Source: a virus. From it: a stretch of DNA of 43,312 bases. A program made the position numbers and the translations under genes. The notes below the pieces were generated by a model, which was not told the origin of the DNA, did no database searches, and worked only from the letters and a program-made list of their open reading frames with translations. Shown here one piece after another: positions 6,181 through 15,700 of the stretch (within the stretch, counting starts at the first letter, position 1; each line of letters begins with the position of its first letter). The stretch is taken from positions 1 through 43,312 of IMG/VR virus record IMGVR_UViG_3300035698_001626, one strand, 5' to 3'.

Positions 6181-6206
6181 CACCGCTTGTAAAAGAGCGG
6201 TGTTTT
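6181..6206 (+). terminator. Terminator of rightward unit
   Basis: Perfect 7-bp stem CACCGCT / AGCGGTG around an 8-nt loop, followed by TTTTACTTT. Together with the neighbouring leftward hairpin it forms a convergent terminator pair separating the two transcription units. Confidence 0.8.
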
Positions 6207-6255
6207 ACTTTATGTGCTTGTGCAAAAAATGCACATACTGAGCAATAACCCCATC

Positions 6256-6672
6256 TCATGGTGCATACAGGATAGGTCTGCGATTCTTGGGGTCTGCTGC
6301 TCTCTTAGCTAAACGATTGACTGCAAACACCACATACCATGCCCGTATACTGCTCATGCCGTCAGCACGGCACATAGAGCCTAATATGCTATTTACTTTC
6401 TTGAAATAGTTAAGGCTTAATTTACCTTCACGGAATAGCTGAAAAAATCCATCATGTACCAAAGATGGGCGCATGAAATTCCTCGTATTTATTGCACCAC
6501 TTGCGCCATCCCATGCGTAGCCTGCTTTAAAGTGGAACATTCCGTTCTTCTCAAGCATTAAAAAACCGCCTGAAGAAACTATATCTTTAGACAGCCTGAT
6601 AGGTGTTTGTACAGAGTACGGCCTTCTGAGCCAGTTGTCATACCCTTTTGAGTAGTATATCCGGTCAATCAT
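6256..6672 (-). CDS. DUF1353 family protein
   Basis: Predicted 138 residues with the DUF1353 signature: AGYAWDGASGA, then PSLVHDGFFQLFREGKLS and a C-terminal GM-x-x-x-RAW helix. The family is common at the lysis end of phage late operons and has no established activity; the conserved W-D-G and H-D residues hint at a catalytic site. Last gene of the leftward operon, overlapping the lipoprotein gene by four bases. Confidence 0.8.
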   Translation of the reverse strand: MIDRIYYSKGYDNWLRRPYSVQTPIRLSKDIVSSGGFLMLEKNGMFHFKAGYAWDGASGAINTRNFMRPSLVHDGFFQLFREGKLSLNYFKKVNSILGSMCRADGMSSIRAWYVVFAVNRLAKRAADPKNRRPILYAP

Positions 6673-6914
6673 GGCATAACCACAGATTTAACGATTGCAG
6701 ATAGCGTATCAGACAGTAATTGCGTCTGCACCGCGCTTGATTTCTTGTCAATCTTAACCACAGTTCCATCCGGGGCGGTCACTGAAAGACCCTCAAGGTT
6801 CTGATCTTCAAACAATCGCTTGGAAGTAATCTCAACGGGGCCATATTTTATCTTGACAACTGAGCAGGAACATGCAAGGCAAGCTATGAATAAAAGAACG
6901 ATGGCTGATTTCAT
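6669..6914 (-). CDS. Small lipoprotein, possible outer spanin
   Basis: Predicted 81 residues: a hydrophobic signal (AIVLLFIACLACSCS) with Cys residues at 12, 15 and 17, any of which may be the lipidated one, then about 60 exported residues. A lipoprotein next to an endolysin and a small membrane protein is the usual layout of a two-gene spanin pair that fuses inner and outer membranes at lysis. The lipobox is imperfect, so the exact lipidation site is uncertain. Overlaps both neighbours by four bases. Confidence 0.6.
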   Translation of the reverse strand: MKSAIVLLFIACLACSCSVVKIKYGPVEITSKRLFEDQNLEGLSVTAPDGTVVKIDKKSSAVQTQLLSDTLSAIVKSVVMP

Positions 6915-7174
6915 TCGACACCCCCTAATCGTTTGTTAATATGTACAATCTCATTTTGAACCACGGCGAGCTGTGAGGTACTTTTAGTTATTCCTGCTCT
7001 AATAAACCCAATGTCAGTACCAATTGAACCAAACATATAAAGTCCGATTGTCAAGACTGCCAACATGCCACCACCAAACACCCACTTGAAATTTCTCATA
7101 CTTGTCTCCAAACTTGCAATGGCTATAGTTCTAGTTTCATGTTCAGTGCAATGATCTTTCATATCAGGTTCCAT
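6911..7174 (-). CDS. Membrane protein, holin or inner spanin candidate
   Basis: Predicted 87 residues: soluble N-terminal helix, one long membrane helix (WVFGGGMLAVLTIGLYMFG, about residues 31-49), then a C-terminal helix with coiled-coil character (AVVQNEIVHINKRLG). Between the endolysin and the lipoprotein it may act as holin or as inner-membrane spanin partner. ATG 7174 has a poor ribosome site; an in-frame ATG at 7162 is an alternative. Confidence 0.55.
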   Translation of the reverse strand: MEPDMKDHCTEHETRTIAIASLETSMRNFKWVFGGGMLAVLTIGLYMFGSIGTDIGFIRAGITKSTSQLAVVQNEIVHINKRLGGVE

Positions 7175-7200
7175 GTTGAAGCCATTAAAATATTAGCGGT

Positions 7201-7557
7201 TTAACCTATCCACCTTGACATTACATGTCGTGAATCAAAATGTGTAAATGTTTTGTAGCTTCCAATTCCATATGTATCTGGGTACTCATCTGCAAGAAAC
7301 ATATAAACCTGTTCGGGTGTTTTTCCCTTAACCACAATATCAGCGGCCCTTGCTTTAACATGTTGAGATGTGTCTTTGCTGCCAATCTTTCTATTATACT
7401 TCAAACACCTACATGCTGAATTAATATAAACTGGAGCGTTGGCCCAAGCCCGAACCACTTCAAGGACTTCAAGTGTTTCAAAGTCAACGGTATCAAATCC
7501 GCAACCGCATCTGCATTCAAATTCTGACCGGCTGAAATGTTTCTGTCGTAGGGTCAT
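7201..7557 (-). CDS. Endolysin, peptidase M15A family
   Basis: Predicted 118-residue zinc peptidase that cleaves peptidoglycan peptide bonds. Signature EFECRCGCG at residues 12-20; zinc ligands are probably H66 and D73 (SQHVKARAADIV) and H106 (THFDSRH), with a C-terminal SRW. This is the usual length for a single-domain phage M15A enzyme. The ATG at 7557 is chosen because AAAGG lies just upstream and it begins 11 bases after the tailspike stop; upstream in-frame starts overlap that gene. Cytoplasmic, with no signal peptide, so release depends on a holin. Confidence 0.85.
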   Translation of the reverse strand: MTLRQKHFSRSEFECRCGCGFDTVDFETLEVLEVVRAWANAPVYINSACRCLKYNRKIGSKDTSQHVKARAADIVVKGKTPEQVYMFLADEYPDTYGIGSYKTFTHFDSRHVMSRWIG

Positions 7558-7567
7558 GGTGCAACCT

Positions 7568-9736
7568 TTAATTGTCAATCCACAAAGTTTCCTGCCAATA
7601 TGTTCCGTCAAATTTAAGCATTAAAACATCGTCAGCGGTAAACACTCTTGACGTATCGCCGAGCTGAACATTTGACCCGCTTAAAGTGCCTTCATCTTGA
7701 ATTGCAAAAGTGTCACTATCATCTTCGCCAAGAACGGTCATTTCCTGCCCGACAAAACTTCCGTCTGCGATAGTTGGGGTTGCTGTTCCGACAAGCGCAC
7801 CACCGCCACTCGTGCTTTCGATCTGCATGACCGTATTTACGGGGATATCATCACCGACAGCAAGGTCAATTTTATAATATGAATGTGTACCAAGGTTATT
7901 ATCGAAAAGGATATTCTCACCTTGAAAATAAAAAACGCCACTTCCACTCGTGTACCCTGTTGCAATATTGTCAGTAATAATCAGATTTGAAGAGTTTGTG
8001 TGCGCCCAGATTGCGTACCTTAGTGATGGAGCGCCGATGAAAGTATTATGTGAAATGAGCGCATTATCAATATTAGTGCAATCAATAAAGGCAGCACCGG
8101 GGTCAGTTGCGTTAAGATAATAAAATTTATTCCCGATGATTATGCTGTTGTCAGCGTTCGACATTGATAGCGGATAATTAAAAACATTATTTATAACGTT
8201 CGTTTCAGCCGAAACTATAACAGCCCTGTTGGTAGACCCGCCATCATCAACCAGAAACACTGTTGAGTTTTTTATTTCCGATATGGCATTAACGCCTTCG
8301 TGATTACCATCCGTAAGCGTTATACCGTCAACAGTAATATTTGTGGTGGTTGTTGACGCAGCGTGTTTATCAATAGCACCGTACGTCTCATCGGTGGTAT
8401 TCACATTGTCAATCGTACCACCTTTGATTGTCAGCGTATCAACATCGTACATCAAGATAGCGCTGCCGTAAGCATTGCTAATTACATTGTCAACAGCAGA
8501 CACACGTTGACCGGAAAGTCGCATTGCATTGCCCGGCAATACTGCCTCAGAAGTTGCCGCATAGATTACATCTTTTATAACATTCCCTGAAATCACAATT
8601 TCTGACGCATAGGCATAGTTTGCCCCTGCTGCTGTAATCTCAACGGCTGTATGCACCGTGTCTATTGTGTTATTTGAGATTGATACGTTTTTGAAATTGT
8701 ATGCTTGGGATGATTGCTTTGCAATTCCGACATCACAAGTAGAGATAGTATTCCCAGCGATTGACACGTTTTCAATCTCGCCGTTTCCAGTGAAAAGAAG
8801 TATGCCAATGAAAGCGTTTTCTATGGTGCTGCCGGAAACGGTTATGTTGTATGATCCCAAATTGAGATCGGTATCTTGCATTTCAATAGATATTCCCGCA
8901 CCGCCTTTTTTAGCGTCATCCGATGAAAATAAACGGCAGCCAGAAACAACAACGTTTTCGCATCCGTTCATTATATTTATTCCTGCGTTTGTCGAACCGG
9001 ACGCACTGCTGAATAAATTATTTCTTGCCACACAATTATCAAAAAGCACATCGTGACAGTTATCAACGATCATGTATTCATCGCCACAACTATCAACCAT
9101 AACACTGTCGTACGTCACACGATTAGCATACGTTATCCTAAACCCGTGGGTTTCTTCACCTCCTGCTATTTCATGCGTGTCGGGGTCATCATCAGCAACC
9201 CCAAAGTCAACGATTGCAATATCATGCAACCATTGGGCATCCGCCGTAGCAGGATACGTTGTGGTGTGTATTTGCAGGGCATACACAACACTTGAAGCAT
9301 GCATTGCGTTATCACCTGTCCACAACAGCCTTGAAGCATTCCCGCCGTCTCCGGTAATTGTCAGACCACCAAAACCATCGGGAAAGCTGTAGCTAATCCC
9401 ACCGGGGGTATCCGCTTGTGCCGGATTGATAAGCGCATAATCTCCCGTTGGAAAATACAAAGTTGTCTTTGCGTCATTGTCAGCAGTCCACCGAGCCGCA
9501 GCAAAGTCAAGCCCTGAAATTATGGCGGCATTATCGCCCGTTACACCGTCACCTTTTGCGCCAAAATCTTTAATATTATAAGTGGAGTCGTGTGAAAGCG
9601 TACCGAAAGTAGCTTTGCCATCAAGTTCGGCATAAGAACCACCATTATTCACGCCCCAAGGATTCCACCCGAACGCATGTGCTTGAGCGCACATCCCGAA
9701 AATAAATATTACCACCATCACTAAAATCTTTTTCAT
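7568..9736 (-). CDS. Tailspike with pectate-lyase beta-helix and signal peptide
   Basis: Predicted 722 residues. Residues 1-22 are a clear Sec signal peptide (MKKILVMVVIFIFGMCAQAHA). Then comes YNIKDFGAKGDGVTGDNAAI, the start of a Pectate_lyase_3 right-handed beta-helix that continues through many N-x-(I/V)-x-x-N-x-I coils to about residue 620. A C-terminal beta domain ends in KFDGTYWQETLWIDN, typical of phage spikes or fibres. It probably binds or degrades a surface polysaccharide. An exported signal on a spike is odd, because virion parts assemble in the cytoplasm. GGAGG supports ATG 9736 over 9748. Confidence 0.8.
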   Translation of the reverse strand: MKKILVMVVIFIFGMCAQAHAFGWNPWGVNNGGSYAELDGKATFGTLSHDSTYNIKDFGAKGDGVTGDNAAIISGLDFAAARWTADNDAKTTLYFPTGDYALINPAQADTPGGISYSFPDGFGGLTITGDGGNASRLLWTGDNAMHASSVVYALQIHTTTYPATADAQWLHDIAIVDFGVADDDPDTHEIAGGEETHGFRITYANRVTYDSVMVDSCGDEYMIVDNCHDVLFDNCVARNNLFSSASGSTNAGINIMNGCENVVVSGCRLFSSDDAKKGGAGISIEMQDTDLNLGSYNITVSGSTIENAFIGILLFTGNGEIENVSIAGNTISTCDVGIAKQSSQAYNFKNVSISNNTIDTVHTAVEITAAGANYAYASEIVISGNVIKDVIYAATSEAVLPGNAMRLSGQRVSAVDNVISNAYGSAILMYDVDTLTIKGGTIDNVNTTDETYGAIDKHAASTTTTNITVDGITLTDGNHEGVNAISEIKNSTVFLVDDGGSTNRAVIVSAETNVINNVFNYPLSMSNADNSIIIGNKFYYLNATDPGAAFIDCTNIDNALISHNTFIGAPSLRYAIWAHTNSSNLIITDNIATGYTSGSGVFYFQGENILFDNNLGTHSYYKIDLAVGDDIPVNTVMQIESTSGGGALVGTATPTIADGSFVGQEMTVLGEDDSDTFAIQDEGTLSGSNVQLGDTSRVFTADDVLMLKFDGTYWQETLWIDN

Positions 9737-9759
9737 CACTACCTCCATCTTGTTAGTGT

Positions 9760-12700
9760 TTATCGCTCTTTATGGTTATCTCGTATTAACAGCTTAAACC
9801 ATGCAGAAAAACCATCGTCATCTTTAAACTGCTCATACCCTGCATCAATATCTTTTATTGCTTTGACCGCAGGTATACCCCTAAGTGAAAGAGCTAGGTC
9901 GGCAAGTGCAATTGCTGCACCCATTGCGTCATTGTCACCAGAAAAGAAATCAGATATTTTATTCATGTTGTTTTCAAACGCATCTGGTAATGCACCAAGC
10001 GGTACTCCAAAAGCAGAGAATCCTTTGTAGTCATCATCATACGCATACCGAGCTGTGTTGGTTAATGCTACTGCAAGTTGTCTATATATTGGATAACCAA
10101 TAACTTGATACAGTAATAAGTCCCATGCCATATCTTCTAAGTCTGGTTCATCACCACGCCCTAAAGTAAAGAGCAAGTTCATAAGTATTGGTGGTAATAC
10201 CCGTTCGATAAGAACCTGAGATAAAACTTTTTTGATTGGGATTAAACCCTCGACTGCCCCCCTGTTATAAACACGGTTTCTGTTTTCAAACTTAGCCACT
10301 GCCGTTGTGAAAAATGTAAGCATACGAGATAATGATCTGCGGTCTAACTGCATCTTAGACATATCCATCGCACGACTAATAGGCTGCGTGTCAATCAGTA
10401 CTTTTTCAGTTTCTCTCAACGACTTCACACCGGGGCCATACTTTCTATCCATCAATATTTTTGTGCCATAGTATGCTGGCAACACGGCCATAGTATCAAA
10501 CGCTCTAATATACATAAATATAACTGCATCTTTAACCCTGCCAGGTACTCCGTCCCATTTACTTTGTGCTGTCAACTTCCTGCGTTGCTTTTTAACCTCA
10601 CGGTCTATACTGTTATCTCCAAACCGCTGCTGCATTGCAGGGCTTTCTTTCATCATGTCGTTCCATGCACTGATTGGGTTTCTAAAAACCCTCATAGCTC
10701 CACGATGCCATGATCCGTTTTCTTGATATATATGTGGAATAGAAAAACCCTGTTTAATACCAACACCACGATTGAGACCAAGGATAAGACTGGATGCTGT
10801 TCTTCCCATATAACTAAACATTTCATTCGCAGCCGATATGTTCCCATCCTGCCCAGGGTTTGCTACGCTTGCCAAAACATCACGCATTGTAGGCAACCAT
10901 TCCTTGCCAACTTTTCTCTCAATAACATCCGCAACTTCTTGGTTCTGCATTATCCTTGATATGTCACGGATTGTTTCTGCAAATGCGATGTACTGCATGT
11001 TATAGTCAAACTGTTTTGCTATCCCAGACATATCAAGTCTGATCTGCATTCCCCCGGCACTCGCAGCCCTTTGGTGTGTGGCACGTGCGTTTACTGAAGC
11101 ACGCTTAAAAGCTGCGCCTGTAGTTTCCTTGAGTAATTGTTTATCATCAATCTCTTTTGCTTTAACGCTTGAAGCGTCATAACTAGCTGGCACATAACCA
11201 CCAGTCATCGCCTTACCTGACGATGTTACAAACTTCCTATGCTCAATTGTAACCGGCTCTACGCCGTGTATTCTCTCACTTGTAGCAAAAAACTCAGGTC
11301 GCATCTCCTCGAAAATATCCCATATTTCCTGAACAGCATCCCACTCTGAATCGTCAAGCAAAGATACAATTTGATTTAACTGTGCGTCTGTCCAGCCATA
11401 CCCTTCTTTTAATCTTTGTAGGTTTGATTCATTACCAATGTTAAGCGCAACAGCAATCACTGCCTGCCAACCCCAATCTCTTCCATCTTTCTTCATTGCC
11501 TCTGTGGCGGGTACGCCAACAAGTTTGTTTAAATTCTGCGGTAATTGTTTTTGATCCATTCCCCGCTTAAACAGTTTTTGAAAAGCATCCCTTACTTTTG
11601 GTTCGTAATATGTGTTTAACTGTGTGCGTTTTGCATATGCTTTTTCAAGATTGTCTCTAAGATACATCTCAAACGGCCCTGCTTCTCCGTTTCTATAATA
11701 TGAGAACCCGTCAAGTATTCTGATCATCGCCCACAACTGAAATGTGTCCGCATGGTGATTCCGTGCCTTGTCTTGTATCCACCGCAGGGCAGGCTTAACG
11801 TCCATTCCGAAGAATTTTTCCCCATGCCTTTTCCATACCGGCCTGTCTGATAACTGCTCTGTTGCTGTTATTAGTTCTGGTACGGTCTCACCCATTGTTT
11901 TTCCAAGGCTTGTGAGTTTTGGGTTGATAATGTCACGCCCTTTTTTCATCAGAGTTTTAACCAAAACACTAAGCTCTTTTAGGCTGTCCGCTGTAAGGTC
12001 TTTATAGCTTATATCTTCACCGCCGCTTGTAAGTATCGGATCGAAACCAAAATCATCTGGCCCCATATCACCGGACTCAAAAAAAGCGTTGCGGATACCG
12101 TCAGTGGTGTCAACCAAAAGTGTGTTAATATCCTCGACATGCTTGAGTACAGGTGCAAAAGAAGGCCCAAGCTCAACAAGTCCAAACCTCCGCAGTAGGT
12201 TTAATGTTGTGCCAAGATATGCCGGTTCAACCTTCAACGGTGATGCTTTCTTTAAGCGTTTGGCGTTTCGCTCAATCTTTGCAACCTGCTTTTCTATACG
12301 TCTGGACTCTTTTGCAAATTCAAAGTTAAGGCGCATCTGTTCGTTGGCTTGTTGTGCAGCAGCCATATCGCCTTTTTTGATTGCTTTCTTTTCAGCCTGT
12401 GCAGCCTTCTTCATAGCACCTATAAATAAATCAGCTCTCAGTGCATCACGCAATGGCATATCCCGCATAATATTTTGGGCATACTTCTTAAATGCACTCC
12501 GGGCAAGTACGGTTTTTGTTGCCGTACCACCCTTCTTCTTTGCAAGTTGAGCGTCAAGTTTAGCGTCTTCGCCCATCATACCGCTTGTGTAATTTCCAAC
12601 CACACCGAGGTATTCAGCGAACTCATCAGTCTCAAAAATGAAATCAGACGGGTTTAGGCTTTCTTGAAGCTCGGTCTTTTTGTTTGCGATATAATCACGT

Positions 12701-15700
12701 ATCTCTTGCTTGCGATTAACATAGCCCTCAAGAGCGTCAAACATTTGCTCTACTGTTTCAAAGCCATAATATGCAGCAGCTTCTTCGGGGTGCAATCCTC
12801 TTTTTTCTGGATTCCTTACACCGCTATCTTTCAGTGCTGTTATTTCACCATCAATCTCAGCTATTGCACTATTCTCTCTTGCTGCATCTTCTTCTATATT
12901 TTTAACTGCGGCATCAAGCATCATCAATTCATCAACGTACGCTTGTGGGCTTTCATAACCGTTTTCCATCGCAGCTATGTCAAGTGCTGAAGCTGTAACT
13001 TTTTTGGTTTTGAAATGTGCAGGAAGGTCACGCAGCTCATTATTTTTAAATGAAGGCGTTATTTGGATACTGTTTAAATGCGGTTTTCTTGCTTCAACAA
13101 CAGGTTTAAGAGACTCATTTGTTGCTGCCAACAGTTCCGCATGTATGGCTTTTTGTTCAAGCAATTCCTCTATTCTGACTTCATTAATATCTGTGCTGCC
13201 CCTAAAGATACGCTTTAAGCCTTCAGGCATCCTGTCAATTACGCCCTGCCCCCAAACATCAACAACCTCTCTGCGGTCAATACCATCTTTGTTTCTAAGG
13301 TTTTCAACTATCCCGTGCATTGGATTATCGGCGGCTTGCTTCTCAGCCTCTTCATTCCACTGCGGTCTTTTAGCTTTAATCTCACGCCGTATCGCTGCGC
13401 CCATCTTGCGCTCGGCTTCTTCTTGTGCATCATCGTGCAGGCGATACAGATAGTCCTTATCTTCAGGCAGTATGCCAAGAGCGTTCATCTGAGACTCGCT
13501 CATCATTGCAAGCCCGGCATCGGCGGTGGCATCGTCTATTTTTGCCTCAACCGTGAGCATCCGGTCAAATACTTCACGAATCTCAGGGGTCAGTTTTACG
13601 TTGAGATTACTAACGTGCGAGTAGACTTTTTTCATCCAACGTGCAAACCGTTTAAATGCAGGGATAAGCTCAGCAGTAGGTGCCTTGCCTTCCATCAGAT
13701 ACGCTTCAAAGCCTCTTGCAAATTGCTCCTGCTGTTCGGTTCCGATCTGGTCGATTGATTCAACTTTAAGCCAACTAAGCACAGTACCGAGTTCGTTCTG
13801 TAAAGACTCATCAGCTACACCAGACTGCACCATTGCGGTCATTTCATTCAGGAACACATGACCGAGTTCGTGAAACGGAGTAGACTCGTCTGCTTTCTCA
13901 AACAGGCTGATAAGGTATTGGTCGTTGGAAATTTGGACGGAGCCTTTTGCTTCTTGAAACAGTGATTGCCCCTGCTCCAGGACATCGGCTTTCATCGAGT
14001 CGGTTACAGGGAATGCGTGGACGACATCTTTGTCTTCGGTAACTTCTTCAAGAAAACCTATTGCCTGATTAGCAAATTCTTCATCCTTGTAACGTGTACC
14101 ATCTTCGCCAAAAGACTCTTCTTCCTCGTCCCAATATTCGCCTTGGTCATTCTTTAGAACGTAATCACCGTCAAGCGTTTTGTAGGGGAAAACATTTGGC
14201 TTGCCAATACTCCCCTTCCCAACCTTACTGCCCCACTTCTTCAGATACTTCTTGAGGAAGCCGGGGAGCTTCTTGTCGTAGAAGGACTTCATGCCCTCGC
14301 CGCCAACTTGGAGGTCAACGCCTTCAAACTTTTTCCACTCACGGTAGGTGTGATCTTTATCAACCACATGGCCTTCATCAGCTTGTATCTTTTTCGCCAT
14401 CTCCTTCCCGACAAGAATCTCCACCCGGTCAAGCTCAACCTCGTCCTCGTGAAAAACCTCACTGCCGTCTTTGCCATAGGCAATTATTTCATACTTCAGA
14501 ACTTCGCCCGTTTCTTCATCCGTGATGTTTTCATAGTGGATACTGTCAAGCTGCTTACTCAGATCATACCGATCAGCCTGCTGCTGCCCTGTCGTGAAGC
14601 CAATGCTCTCAGCACCGTTCTCAACGGCATATCGGATCGCTTTCTTCATTGCGAGTTCGTGCCAGTTGTCTTTAAATGGGAAGGGGGGGACAGGAGATGC
14701 TACCGTGCCTCTCGCCTCGTCATTAAGATCGTTTATTGCTGAAGATATTGCAGAATCTTTATTATATGATACAGAAGAAAAAGGTTCTCCAGCGGCATCT
14801 ACAACCCAATATCTAGTTATGTTAGCATCGCCATCTTCTTTTTTCTCCTTTACCGTGTACCCTTCTGGAAGTTCGGTGTACGCAGGAGCATCACCAACAA
14901 ACCCCTCCTTCTTGCCCTGCTGCCCCCAATCGCTCTGGATCTCCTCGATGAAGAACATGCGCTTACCGTTGGAGTCGGTACGCCAGTTGCCTCGAAACCA
15001 TGCCATGATGTTGGGCGTGTCGGTGAAGTGGGGGCCGGTGTAGGCAGTTTTGTCTCTTTTTATGCTCTGTATTCCACTATCAGAATAGGAATCTTTTGCC
15101 TCTGCCAAAGCGGATTCTTTTGTTTTGTGTAACGCGTCAGAAAGTCCAAAGGTAGAATCGACTTGAAAAGTGCCATCATCATTCTTTAAAATGCTGTAAT
15201 CTGTAGACTTACCATTTGCAAGAATATCAAGACCGAACTTGTCTTCATTGGCGAAAGTTACTTTTATTTTAACCGGCAAAGTCAGCAGCACCTCGACAGG
15301 TTTCTCTCCACCGGGGAGTTGGTAGGCTGTGTATTGGGTTCCACCTTCATCAGCTTGGGGATTTGACAACCTATCATACTCTTCGATAAGAGGTTTAAGT
15401 TCGGTGTCTACCGCTACAGCATCATATTCAACGGTCTCACCCTCTTCATCGGAAAAATATACGCTCCCATCCATATCACGTTCTATTACAATGCCTTTCT
15501 GTTTAAAGGCATCCTCAATCTCTTCCATGCGAACATCTGGCGAAGTACCCTGCTGCTGAATACCACCGCCCAGAACCTTCTCTTCAACCACAATGCTATT
15601 CTCAGCCAGATAACCTTTGAAGGCTTGCGGGTCAATCTTGCCCTTGACTGCGTTATCTTTAAGCCACTGTTCAACACCCATCTCGGCAATCTCAACAGGC

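Noticed and set aside
12089-12550. 153-residue and other plus-strand ORFs across 9.8-18.2 kb
   Set aside because: All are antisense to the continuous giant gene and lack initiation signals.
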